From assembly GCF_001940565.1 (NCBI RefSeq), contig NZ_LTDM01000011.1:1-64000 (forward strand): a DNA stretch of 64,000 bases, in the 5' to 3' direction. Source of the stretch: Tissierella creatinophila DSM 6911. Its GTDB lineage: Bacteria; Bacillota; Clostridia; Tissierellales; Tissierellaceae. Numbering within the stretch: the stretch's first letter is position 1; the number at the start of each line of letters is the position of its first letter. Below, in pieces: positions 51,006 through 59,786 of this stretch. Made by a program: the position numbers and the translations under genes. The notes beneath the pieces were generated by a model. The model was not told the DNA's origin. It did no database searches and saw nothing but the letters and a program-made list of their open reading frames with translations.

Positions 51006-52019
51006 ATGATTAAAAAAAGAATTAGTAAAATGTTATTAGGTTTAATGATAGGAGCAACCCTTTTGTCCGGATGTGCAAAAAAAGATGGTAAAGATGGTCA
51101 AGTTTCTGGTAATGGAGAAGATAAAACAAGTGACAAGGAGTTTAAAATTGGTATCAGTCAACTTGCAGAACACCCTGCTCTTGATGATGCAAGACGTGGA
51201 TTTGAAGACGGACTTAAAGAACTTGGAGTAAATGCTAAGATAGATTTTAAAAATGCTCAAGGTGATATACCAACTGCTACTACTATCTCACAAAAGTTTG
51301 CAAATGATAAAGTAGATCTTATATATGCAATAGCAACTCCTGCAGTTCAGTCTGCAAAACAGGTTACATCAGAGATTCCAATACTTTTTAGTGCAGTTAC
51401 AGATCCAGTGGCTGCGGGGATTTTAGATTCTTTTGAAAAACCTGGTGGAAATATAACTGGTACTTCAGATGAAAGTCCAATTGATAAGCAGCTTAAGATA
51501 TTTAATGATCTTGACCCTTCTATTAAAAAGGTAGGAATTATATTTAATACAAGTGAACCAAATTCAGAAATTCAAATAGAAATAGCAAAAAAATTAGCTC
51601 CCAAGTTTGGTCTTGAGATAGTTTCTATGGGTATTTCCAATATTAATGAAATCCCTCAAACCATGGATTCAATGGTTAAAAAAGTAGATGCAATCTACAC
51701 TATAACTGATAATATGGTAGCTTCTGCAATAAACATTATCTCAGAGAAGGCTATAGCAAATAATATGATCACAGTTGGTGCTGAAGACTCTCATGTTGGT
51801 GGAGGAATCCTTATAACTGATGGACTTAGCTACTATGAACTTGGAAAACAAACAGCTAGCATGGCTAAGAGTATTTTGATAGATGGAGATAAACCATCTG
51901 ATATAGCCGTTGAAAAAGCTCAAAATACATCTAAAGTATTTAATGAAGAAACAATGAAAAAACTTAATCTTGATCAAGGAAATACAGCATTTAAAGATGC
52001 AACAAAATTTGAAAAGTAG
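51006..52019 (+). CDS. ABC substrate-binding lipoprotein, aromatic amino acid type, copy 2
   Basis: 337 residues; lipoprotein signal ending ATLLSGC (Cys23). Same fold and motifs as copy 1, with most differences in the second lobe and hinge, where ligand choice is made (for example SDESPIDKQLKIFNDL versus SDMADTEKQLKMFKEI). The UAC T-box suggests tyrosine. It is directly followed by permease and ATPase genes with no terminator, so it forms the main transport operon. Confidence 0.93.
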   Translation: MIKKRISKMLLGLMIGATLLSGCAKKDGKDGQVSGNGEDKTSDKEFKIGISQLAEHPALDDARRGFEDGLKELGVNAKIDFKNAQGDIPTATTISQKFANDKVDLIYAIATPAVQSAKQVTSEIPILFSAVTDPVAAGILDSFEKPGGNITGTSDESPIDKQLKIFNDLDPSIKKVGIIFNTSEPNSEIQIEIAKKLAPKFGLEIVSMGISNINEIPQTMDSMVKKVDAIYTITDNMVASAINIISEKAIANNMITVGAEDSHVGGGILITDGLSYYELGKQTASMAKSILIDGDKPSDIAVEKAQNTSKVFNEETMKKLNLDQGNTAFKDATKFEK

Positions 52020-52039
52020 TAATTGGAGGTAAAAAATAA

Positions 52040-52924
52040 ATGAATTCACTTATAATCACATCTCTAGAGCAAGGTCTTATATTTGGAATCCTTGCCCTAG
52101 GAGTATTATTGACTTACAAGATACTGGATATAGCAGACCTTTCAGTAGAAGGAACATTTCCATTTGGAGCATTTATATTTGCAAAATTTATAAGCAGTGG
52201 AATGGATCCCATTACAAGTTCTCTATTAGCATTTGTACTTGGAACTCTTGCAGGACTTTTAACTGCTACGCTTTTTATAAAGCTTAAGATAAAACCAATA
52301 CTTGCAGGGATTTTAACTATGACTATTCTCTATTCAGTAAATTTAAGAACTAACGGGAAAGCTAATATTGGATTATTTGATTTTCCTTCCATCTTTGATA
52401 ATGTAAACAAACTCTTACTCTTATTTATTATAGTAATAGTTATAAAAGTGCTAATGGATTTATTTTTAAAGACAGAGTCAGGCTATCTTCTAATAGCTAC
52501 AGGAGACAATGAAGCTTTAGTAAGATCCCTCGGTCAAAATAGTAATAAATATAAAATAATAGGTCTTATGCTTGCAAATGGATTAGTAGCTCTATCTGGT
52601 GCTCTTATGGCACAATATCAAGGTTTTGCAGATATGACTATGGGAAGCGGTATAATAGTTATAGCACTTGCCTCCATAATCATAGGAGATACTGTAAAGA
52701 AAAGCTCTAATAAAATTAAAAATACTACAAGAGCAATATTTGGTGCTATGGTTTATAAGATTATAGGTGGAATCGCAATAGATTTAGGACTAAACAATCA
52801 TGATTTAAAAGCAGTAAACGCGCTTATAGTAATATCTTTTATTTTTTACAATAATAATTCATCAAAGATAAAAAGATTCTTTAAAAATCTATTTAAGAAA
52901 GAAAGGGGCGAGATGAATGCTTAA
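52040..52924 (+). CDS. ABC permease of the aromatic amino acid transporter
   Basis: 294 residues with about eight spans, the branched-chain-amino-acid/simple-sugar permease fold (TrpY-like, BPD_transp_2). Motifs LSVEGTFPFGAFIFAK and the later GDNEALVRSLGQNSNKYKII (ATPase contact) are typical. GGAGG site 20 bases after the copy 2 stop; overlaps the ATPase start by eight bases. Confidence 0.92.
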   Translation: MNSLIITSLEQGLIFGILALGVLLTYKILDIADLSVEGTFPFGAFIFAKFISSGMDPITSSLLAFVLGTLAGLLTATLFIKLKIKPILAGILTMTILYSVNLRTNGKANIGLFDFPSIFDNVNKLLLLFIIVIVIKVLMDLFLKTESGYLLIATGDNEALVRSLGQNSNKYKIIGLMLANGLVALSGALMAQYQGFADMTMGSGIIVIALASIIIGDTVKKSSNKIKNTTRAIFGAMVYKIIGGIAIDLGLNNHDLKAVNALIVISFIFYNNNSSKIKRFFKNLFKKERGEMNA

Positions 52925-53684
52925 AATAAACAATCTATCAAAATCATTTAATAAAGAAACTGATCATGAAATACAGCTGTTTAAAAATTTTAATTTAGAG
53001 ATACAAAAAAATAAATGTACTGCTATAATCGGTTCAAATGGATGTGGAAAAAGTACTCTGTTAAATATGATTGCTGGAAGTATAATTTTAGATGATGGGG
53101 AAATCATGCTAGAGGATAAAAATATAGGCCGATTAACAGAAGAAAAAAGATCTGTTCATATAGGTAGAGTTTATCAAAACCCTTCTATGGGTGTCTCCCC
53201 TTCTCTTACAATACTTGAAAATATGAGTTTAGCAGATAAAAAAAGTGAACGTTTTACACTTAAAAGACTTGTGAAAAAAAATAGGATACCTGAATATATA
53301 AAACTTTTAAAAGAACTCGACTTAGGGCTTGAAAACCAGTTAAATACTCAAGTCAAATATCTTTCTGGTGGTCAAAGACAGTCCCTCTCTCTTGTAATGG
53401 CAACTATGAAACTTCCTGATTTACTTCTTTTAGACGAACACACTGCAGCTCTTGACCCTAAGACATCTTTCGTAGTAATGGAAAAGACAAAAGAAGTAAT
53501 TGAGAGACATAATATTACAACTATAATGATATCTCACAATATGAAAGATGCTATAGATTATTCAGATAGAATTGTCATGCTAGATAAGGGAAAAGTTATA
53601 CTTGATAAAGATAGTAAAGATATAACTGAAGCTGAACTTATGGAAATATATAGAATGAGAATCTCTAGAGACATAGCATCTTAA
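52917..53684 (+). CDS. ABC ATPase of the aromatic amino acid transporter
   Basis: 255 residues. Walker A GSNGCGKSTLLNM, signature LSGGQRQSLSLVMA, Walker B LLLLDEHTAALD (Glu then His rather than the usual Pro) and MISHNMKDAIDY are intact. The D-E-H variant of Walker B is common in this TrpZ-like subfamily. Ends the operon at a perfect terminator. Confidence 0.93.
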   Translation: MLKINNLSKSFNKETDHEIQLFKNFNLEIQKNKCTAIIGSNGCGKSTLLNMIAGSIILDDGEIMLEDKNIGRLTEEKRSVHIGRVYQNPSMGVSPSLTILENMSLADKKSERFTLKRLVKKNRIPEYIKLLKELDLGLENQLNTQVKYLSGGQRQSLSLVMATMKLPDLLLLDEHTAALDPKTSFVVMEKTKEVIERHNITTIMISHNMKDAIDYSDRIVMLDKGKVILDKDSKDITEAELMEIYRMRISRDIAS

Positions 53685-53689
53685 ACTAT

Positions 53690-53728
53690 AAAAAATGTTA
53701 TGGAACAATTTGTTCCATAACATTTTTT
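53690..53728. terminator. Bidirectional terminator after the aromatic transporter operon
   Basis: AAAAAATGTTATGGAACAA (53690-53708) pairs perfectly with 53710-53728 around a single T. It serves the ATPase gene and the convergent lipoprotein gene (stop at 53731). Confidence 0.93.
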
Positions 53729-53730
53729 AT

Positions 53731-54432
53731 CTATACAGTCCATTGTCCATGAATTACTCCTACTAAATACCATTTGCCTTCCTGCTTTTCAAATACAAGT
53801 TTTAAACTTTCCCAGTCAATCCCCTCATATTGTTCTTCAAAGCCTTTAAAATATAATTCAGCAAATTTACTATCTGGATATGCTTCTTTTACATTATCTA
53901 AACTATTTCCACTTGAAACAATATAGTTATTTCCTATAATTTGAGGATTTAAAAAATCTTTATCATATACAAACTCTTTATAATAATCCTTAAAGCTAAG
54001 TTCTATAGGATTACCTTTCCCATCATAACTTCCCCAAATATAAGTTTTAGAATCATTAAATACATCTACAATCTCATCTCTTTTTAAGACTATATTTTTT
54101 TCTAAATCTACATATGGATACGGAGTAAATCTAACACCTTTTTCAGGATGGATATAGTCTTTTAACTCTTCCATATCTTCTTTTTGCAATGATTCTAATA
54201 CTTTTACTAAAGTAGTGAGTAGATGATCATCTCCCTCTATTTCTTCATCTTCTTCTAATTCTTTTATTTTCTGCTCAAGTTCTGATATTTTATTGTCCTT
54301 TTCTCTTAGCTCTTTCTCTAGCTCTTTATTACTATTATCATTATCACTTGGAGCATTTTTAGGAGTACAAGCTGATATAAAAAGAGTAATAGTTAAAACT
54401 AACAATACTATTAAAATTCCTTTATTTTTCAC
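53731..54432 (-). CDS. Lipoprotein with coiled coil and NTF2-like domain
   Basis: 233 residues from the GTG at 54432, six bases after AGAGGTG; a GTG at 54441 overlaps that site. Lipoprotein signal ends LFISAC (Cys22). A charged coiled coil (about 35-65, ELEKELREKDNKISELEQ) joins an extracellular alpha/beta domain of about 160 residues with LVKVLESLQKEDMEELKDYI and KQEGKWYLVGVIHGQWTV, which suggests an NTF2-like fold. Function unknown. Confidence 0.75.
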   Translation of the reverse strand: MKNKGILIVLLVLTITLFISACTPKNAPSDNDNSNKELEKELREKDNKISELEQKIKELEEDEEIEGDDHLLTTLVKVLESLQKEDMEELKDYIHPEKGVRFTPYPYVDLEKNIVLKRDEIVDVFNDSKTYIWGSYDGKGNPIELSFKDYYKEFVYDKDFLNPQIIGNNYIVSSGNSLDNVKEAYPDSKFAELYFKGFEEQYEGIDWESLKLVFEKQEGKWYLVGVIHGQWTV

Positions 54433-54508
54433 GAATAACACCTCTCTTGTATAGATTTATACCCTTATTTTAAAACTTTATACCTCTAGAGTTTATTTCT
54501 ATTCTTTT

Positions 54509-55102
54509 TTATTCTTTAGTTATAAGACCTTTTTTATGAGCATCTTCTATCATGAATTTTGCAAAATCCCAAAGCTTGTCTGAAGAATACTTTACTGGTT
54601 CTATTCTCTTATATATATCTTTTTTAGATATATTAAACTTTTTCCAAGTACCCCCTTCATTATTATAATTGTTTAGCATCGGCTGAAGTCTATCCATAGA
54701 TGCTGCAAATATTGCTTCATCTGTATCCATATCTTCAAATTCAGTCCAAAGAGTTTTTATTTCTACTCCTTTACCATTGCTTAAGCTCTTAGATATAGAT
54801 TCTATTGCCTCTTCTTCTCTTTCTCTTTTACCCTTGTTTGCTTCTTTATCAAAACAAAATGTATCTCCTGCATGAAGTTCTACTAAATCATGAATTAAAA
54901 GCATCTTTATAGTTTTAAAGACGTCTATCTTTTTATTGCTGTATTCTGAAAGAATCATAGCCATAATAGATATATGCCAAGAATGCTGGGCATCATCTTC
55001 TCTTCTTTCTTCTCCTATAATGCTTGTTTGTCTTAATATAGTTTTCATCCTATCTAATTCTACTACAAATTCTATATCTTTTAATAAATTTTCATCAACC
55101 AA
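54509..55102 (-). CDS. HD-domain phosphohydrolase (YfbR/HDDC2-like)
   Basis: 197 residues from a TTG behind AAAGGA. Metal ligands: H40 in DDAQHSWH, H71-D72 in LLIHDLVELHAGD and a distal Asp in FAASMDRLQPML. This is the HD_3 family, often 5'-deoxynucleotidases. The substrate is not readable. Monocistronic. Confidence 0.88.
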   Translation of the reverse strand: MVDENLLKDIEFVVELDRMKTILRQTSIIGEERREDDAQHSWHISIMAMILSEYSNKKIDVFKTIKMLLIHDLVELHAGDTFCFDKEANKGKREREEEAIESISKSLSNGKGVEIKTLWTEFEDMDTDEAIFAASMDRLQPMLNNYNNEGGTWKKFNISKKDIYKRIEPVKYSSDKLWDFAKFMIEDAHKKGLITKE

Positions 55103-55321
55103 AAAATCATTCCTTTCATCAATAATACTAATTTCATTATATATGTATTTAGATAATTTTTAAAGAATATAATTCTCTAGACTTATCTTAAAAAACAATC
55201 CAATAATCCATTAAAATAATCCAACCCTTCCTCTATATGGATTATATACGCTTTAATAGATGTATAAAAATTTAGATCTAGAGAAAAAATACTAATATAT
55301 TAGTTAGAAAGGAAGAGTTTA

Positions 55322-56224
55322 ATGAAAAAACTTTTTTGCCTTATTTTAGTTTTTAGTTTATTAACTATTAACATTTCCTATGCATCTTCTATTTATTATA
55401 AAGATGTAAAAAATAGTGAACTCCAAATTTTATTAAATAAAATAGATAAAAATTATGACAATCCTGATGTATCATCTGAAGTTACAAATCTTCCTTGGAG
55501 AAATGATAGTAAGTTTTTATATTCCAAAGAAAAATATAATACTCCTATATTAATGGCAGCTTATGTGGCAGTTTTAAAGAATCCATTACCTGGGGAAGAA
55601 GCAAATGTAAAACATGCAGCATCTATGGTAAAAGAAAAAGTAATAAAACCAGGAGATGTATTTTCTCAAAATAAAACTATAGGACCTTATACTAAAGAAA
55701 GAGGTTTTAAAGAAGGATCTTCTTACAGTGCAGGAAAAATTGTAATGTCAGAAGGAGGAGGAGTTTGTAAAATAGCTACTACTCTATATAATCTAGCTGT
55801 ACTTTCAAATTTAGAAATAGTAGAAAGATATAATCATTCAATGCCTATAAACTATGTTCCCTATGGTCAAGATGCAACAGTTTTTTACGGAAGTAAAGAC
55901 TTTAGATTTAAAAATACTACGGATGGAAATATTTTAATTTGGTCAGAGCTTATAGGAAATAAACTATATATGGGTTTTTATGGAACTAAAAATCCTCCAA
56001 AAGTTACTTGGGATCATATAATAACAGAAAGAAGAGAACCAGGTAAAAAGTATATTAAAAATGAATCTTTAAAAAAAGGTGAAATGATTGAAAAAATTAA
56101 AGGCTTAGAGGGTGCCACTGTAAAGAGTACTATCACTATAGAATATTTAAACGGCGATATATCAGTAAAGAATATGGGTATAAGTAGATATAATGCACTT
56201 CCATTTATCATAGAAACAAACTAA
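55322..56224 (+). CDS. Secreted VanW-domain protein
   Basis: 300 residues, signal peptide with likely cleavage near SYA-SS (22). The VanW domain covers about 105-225: PGDVFSQNKTIGPYTKERGF, then MSEGGGVCKIATTLYNLAVL and NHSMPINYVPYGQDATV. VanW proteins are common in the envelope of spore formers; the role is not known, despite the name from vancomycin clusters. GGAAGAG site; 75 bases upstream of the DUF3787 gene. Confidence 0.9.
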   Translation: MKKLFCLILVFSLLTINISYASSIYYKDVKNSELQILLNKIDKNYDNPDVSSEVTNLPWRNDSKFLYSKEKYNTPILMAAYVAVLKNPLPGEEANVKHAASMVKEKVIKPGDVFSQNKTIGPYTKERGFKEGSSYSAGKIVMSEGGGVCKIATTLYNLAVLSNLEIVERYNHSMPINYVPYGQDATVFYGSKDFRFKNTTDGNILIWSELIGNKLYMGFYGTKNPPKVTWDHIITERREPGKKYIKNESLKKGEMIEKIKGLEGATVKSTITIEYLNGDISVKNMGISRYNALPFIIETN

Positions 56225-56299
56225 GTATAAAAAAATCTATGCATTATGTTTTTATTAATGGGTATAGATACTAATAGCACTAATAGAGGAGGTATTTAA

Positions 56300-56578
56300 A
56301 TGGATGATAAAAAAGTAAAAAAAGAAAATGTAAAAGATGATAAGCTCGATATGAATTGTATACCTGATGAAGGAAAATACAAAGAAGGACCTTTTGACCC
56401 AAAAGATATACCTCTAGATGGAACATATAAAGAGCATATGAGTCCTAAAAGAGAAGATACTGCAACAGATGTATACTATAAAACAGAATGTAAATTATCA
56501 GATTCTAAAGTAGCAATTCCAACAAAAGATTCAGTTGTAGAAGCTAAAGATTGGGTAGATGATGAAAATAGAAAATAG
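56300..56578 (+). CDS. DUF3787 family protein
   Basis: 92 residues, hydrophilic, probably soluble. The C-terminal part SDSKVAIPTKDSVVEAKDWV with the Asn-rich end is the DUF3787 signature. The N-terminal region has two short repeats (EGKYKEGPFDPKD and LDGTYKEHMSPKR). Found in Clostridia; role unknown. AGAGGAGG site. Confidence 0.87.
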   Translation: MDDKKVKKENVKDDKLDMNCIPDEGKYKEGPFDPKDIPLDGTYKEHMSPKREDTATDVYYKTECKLSDSKVAIPTKDSVVEAKDWVDDENRK

Positions 56579-56600
56579 TCCTTTAAAGGACTATTTTTTT
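56573..56600 (+). terminator. Terminator of the DUF3787 gene
   Basis: AAATAGTCCTTT (56573-56584) meets its complement AAAGGACTATTT (56585-56596), then more T. Overlaps the stop codon and the 3' end of the convergent protease gene. Confidence 0.9.
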
Positions 56601-57825
56601 AATCTATAGGATAAGTTTTATAAAATTCTATTCTATCTTCTAAACTTGGATGTGTAAGATAAAATATTTCATATAATTTTGATGTTCTTTTAACTCCTAA
56701 ATTATTCTTAGAAAGTTTTTCCATAGCCGAAACTGCCGACTCTCTATCTCCGGTAAGGGTTATCTCTACGATATCTGCTTCAACTTCCATCTTTCTAGAT
56801 ATATAATTGGATAGAGGATCTCCAAAAAATAAAAATACATTTAATAAAAGTATTAGTAGTGGCAGTGATGCATAATTAGATAAAGTCTTAAATCCAAAAC
56901 TACCATAGGAATAATAAAGCATCCATTCACTACCTATATAAACTAAGAAAAATAGTATAAACGTACCCAATATAGAAAGAAGAATATTTTTCCAAATGTG
57001 TCCATTTATATAGTGGCCTATTTCATGAGAAGTGACACTTAAGATTTCTTTTTCATTTAATTTTTCTATGGTGGTATCCCAAAGAACTATTCTTTTAGAA
57101 CTAGATATTCCTGTCATATAAGCATTCATTGTCTTTGTATCCTTACTTTTATCTACTTTATATATCTTTGCATCTTTTATACCAGCTCTATCTAAAAGCG
57201 TAGTAATCTCTTTACCCAAGTCTTCATCTGCTATAGAAGTATATTTATTAAATATAGGATCTATAACTAAAGGAGATATAAATACCATAAAGATAATAAC
57301 AGGTATCACGAGCAAACTTAATTTTATCCACCAAGTTCTAGATCCCCTAGATATAATACCATATGGAACCCATAAAAATAGAGCTGTTAAAAGATCACTT
57401 GTTAAAAATGACTTTATGTTTAATTCTAACCATCTCCATATACTTTGATTTGATAATCCATATTTATGATTTAGATAATATGATGAATAAAAATTTAATG
57501 GTAAGTTTATTAAAAAAACTATAAAGAAAAATATTAATCCATATAATATACCAGAAACTATAGAGCCTCTTCCTTTAGATACAAAGCTACTTATCTTTTG
57601 AGAGAACTTAGTAGTTAAAAATAGTAATGGAATTAAAAAATTTAACAATAGCCTAACTCCCCATACCTTTAGGCTCTCTTTTCTAAGTTCCAGGGCTGAT
57701 TCATTTACTCCCTCTTCTTCTCTTAGGTTTTCTATATTTCTATATTCACTAAAAATCATCAGGGATATAAAAATTAATAGTAAAACAAAAAATATAATTA
57801 TCGTCTTTTTGAGTCTAATATCCAT
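56599..57825 (-). CDS. M48 metallopeptidase (Ste24/CAAX protease type)
   Basis: 408 residues with about seven spans. The zinc site is SHEIGHYINGH (HEXXH near 269-273) with the third ligand in EVEADIVEI (about 350). The N-terminal region resembles the M48_N domain of Ste24-type CAAX proteases. Bacterial members handle membrane proteins or lipidated peptides; the substrate is unknown. AGGAGG site. Confidence 0.92.
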   Translation of the reverse strand: MDIRLKKTIIIFFVLLLIFISLMIFSEYRNIENLREEEGVNESALELRKESLKVWGVRLLLNFLIPLLFLTTKFSQKISSFVSKGRGSIVSGILYGLIFFFIVFLINLPLNFYSSYYLNHKYGLSNQSIWRWLELNIKSFLTSDLLTALFLWVPYGIISRGSRTWWIKLSLLVIPVIIFMVFISPLVIDPIFNKYTSIADEDLGKEITTLLDRAGIKDAKIYKVDKSKDTKTMNAYMTGISSSKRIVLWDTTIEKLNEKEILSVTSHEIGHYINGHIWKNILLSILGTFILFFLVYIGSEWMLYYSYGSFGFKTLSNYASLPLLILLLNVFLFFGDPLSNYISRKMEVEADIVEITLTGDRESAVSAMEKLSKNNLGVKRTSKLYEIFYLTHPSLEDRIEFYKTYPID

Positions 57826-57884
57826 ATATTAATCCTCCTATTTAAATCTAACTTTATTATATCCCTATTATTTTCTTTTAATAA

Positions 57885-59069
57885 TTATGCCTTTACTTTT
57901 AAACTCTCTACTGACTTTTTTATTCTATCCAAACCATCTTCCACTATACTTCTAGCACATCCCACATTTAATCTAAAGTATCCTTCTCCACCTTCTCCAT
58001 ATGGTCTACCATCATTTAATATTATTTTACCTACATTTAGTAGAGCTTCGTTTACCTCATCAGCTGTCTTATTTAAACCTCTAAAATCAAGCCATAATAA
58101 ATAAGTAGCTTCAGGCTTTACTACTTTTATCTCTGGAATATTTTTCTTTATATATTCTATCACAAAATCTATATTGTCTTCTATATATAAAAGTGCTTCA
58201 TTTAACCACTCTTCACCCTTACTATAAGCTGCTTCGAGTCCTACGCTTCCAAAAATTGATACATGCCCTATCTCCATTTGCTCTAGAGATTTTGTAAATC
58301 TTTCTCTAAGCTCTTTATTTGGAACTATTGCTATAGAAGTAAATAATCCAGCTATATTAAATGTTTTACTTGGAGAGATAAGCGTTATAGTTCTATTTGA
58401 AAGTTCTTCTGAAATAGATGCTATAGGAATATGCTTTGTTCCTCTCAAAGTTAAATCTGCGTGTATTTCATCTGAGATTATTGTTAAATCATTTTTAATG
58501 CAAATTTCTCCTAAACGATTTAATTCTTCTTTTGTCCATGCTCTTCCTACAGGGTTATGAGGATTACAAAGCATCATAACTTTTGTTTTATCATCTATCT
58601 TCTCTTCTAAATCTTCAAAATCCATTACAAACTTTCCGCTATCAAATTTTATAGGATTTACTTTTAATTCTCTTCCATAATTTTCTACTACTCTAAAAAA
58701 TGGTGGATAAACTGGAGTTTGAACTACTACATTGTCACCCTTTTCTCCTATCTCTTTTATACCAATATTTAAGCCTACAATTACTCCAGGTGTAAAGATA
58801 ATCCATTCTTTTTTTATATCCCAATGGTATCTTTTCCTTACCCAGTTTATTATAGAATCATAAACGTTTGTCCCTATATAAGGATAACCAAATACTCCAT
58901 GTTCTACACGTTTCTTCAATGCATCTATTACATCTGTAGGTGATTGGAAGTCCATATCTGCAATCCACATAGGCAGAAGATCTTCACTTCCATAATTATC
59001 TTTTAAATTGTTCCATTTCGTGGAATCTGTATCTTTTCGATTCACTATTTTATCAAAATTATATGACAT
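57885..59069 (-). CDS. PatB/MalY-type C-S lyase (PLP aminotransferase fold)
   Basis: 394 residues. The N-terminal YNFDKIVNRKDTDSTKWNNL and PMWIADMDF motifs and the PLP lysine in SPSKTFNIAGL (about 238) define the MalY/PatB subfamily, which cleaves cystathionine or cysteine S-conjugates to pyruvate, ammonia and thiol. Fits the sulfur-amino-acid theme of the window. AAGGAGG site; downstream protease gene follows at 60 bases. Confidence 0.93.
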   Translation of the reverse strand: MSYNFDKIVNRKDTDSTKWNNLKDNYGSEDLLPMWIADMDFQSPTDVIDALKKRVEHGVFGYPYIGTNVYDSIINWVRKRYHWDIKKEWIIFTPGVIVGLNIGIKEIGEKGDNVVVQTPVYPPFFRVVENYGRELKVNPIKFDSGKFVMDFEDLEEKIDDKTKVMMLCNPHNPVGRAWTKEELNRLGEICIKNDLTIISDEIHADLTLRGTKHIPIASISEELSNRTITLISPSKTFNIAGLFTSIAIVPNKELRERFTKSLEQMEIGHVSIFGSVGLEAAYSKGEEWLNEALLYIEDNIDFVIEYIKKNIPEIKVVKPEATYLLWLDFRGLNKTADEVNEALLNVGKIILNDGRPYGEGGEGYFRLNVGCARSIVEDGLDRIKKSVESLKVKA

Positions 59070-59192
59070 ATATTTTCCTCCTTGTTTTCTATAATCCTAT
59101 TGTCTAATATTTTTATCCTAGTGTCAACGATAATAAAATATTGAGTCAATTTGATTTTCAAAGCATATTCTATTAAAAAGGAGGTTTTTTTG

Positions 59193-59666
59193 ATGTCCAA
59201 AATGATAAACAGAGCGCATGCACGTATGATGGGTAGTAAATACGCTCCTCATCTATGTGGTAATTTATATTTTTATGCTGTAGAAGAAGGAACTGAAGTT
59301 TTTGTAGAAGTATGGGGATTACCTTTATATGAGCCTGGAACTGATGAAAAAGATCCAATAGGTCCTCTTGGATTTCATATTCATGAATTAGGTGTTTGTG
59401 AAATAAAAGATCCACAAAATCCATTTACCTCTGCTGGAGGTCACTATAACCCAGACAATCAACCTCATGGAAATCATGCAGGGGATTTTCCAGTACTATT
59501 TTCAAACAATGGATATTCTAGGATGAGCTTTTTTACAGATAGGTTTAAGGTAAAAGATATAATAGGTAGGTCAGTTATAATCCACCTAAACCCAGATGAT
59601 TATAGAACTCAGCCCGCAGGAGATTCGGGTAAGAGGATAGGTTGTGGAGTCATAAAAGATATATAA
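59193..59666 (+). CDS. Cu/Zn superoxide dismutase, apparently cytosolic
   Basis: 157 residues from the ATG at 59193 behind AAAGGAGG; an upstream ATG at 59151 has no site. All metal ligands are present: Cu by H62, H64, H84 and H131; Zn by H84, H92, H95 and D98. The disulfide pair (C69 and the Cys in GKRIGCGVI) and the active-site Arg are also there. There is no signal peptide, unlike most bacterial SodC. A predicted obligate anaerobe having a complete Cu/Zn SOD is unusual. Own terminator. Confidence 0.88.
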   Translation: MSKMINRAHARMMGSKYAPHLCGNLYFYAVEEGTEVFVEVWGLPLYEPGTDEKDPIGPLGFHIHELGVCEIKDPQNPFTSAGGHYNPDNQPHGNHAGDFPVLFSNNGYSRMSFFTDRFKVKDIIGRSVIIHLNPDDYRTQPAGDSGKRIGCGVIKDI

Positions 59667-59674
59667 GTTCTAGA

Positions 59675-59732
59675 AAATAAAATAAACCGATGACTATATC
59701 AAATGCAATATGTTCATCGGTTTATTTTATTT
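59675..59732 (+). terminator. Terminator of the SOD gene
   Basis: AAATAAAATAAACCGATGA (59675-59693) pairs perfectly with 59714-59732 around a 20-base loop; T-rich. It can also serve the convergent ABC operon (stop at 59787). Confidence 0.85.
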
Positions 59733-59786
59733 ATTTTTATTTAATGAAATAACCATTATAATCCCTTATATAATGATAAGTCATCT

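Noticed and set aside
55322-56224. VanW as sign of vancomycin resistance
   Set aside because: No vanA/B, vanH, vanX or vanR/S genes are near; VanW-domain proteins are common in spore formers without resistance.
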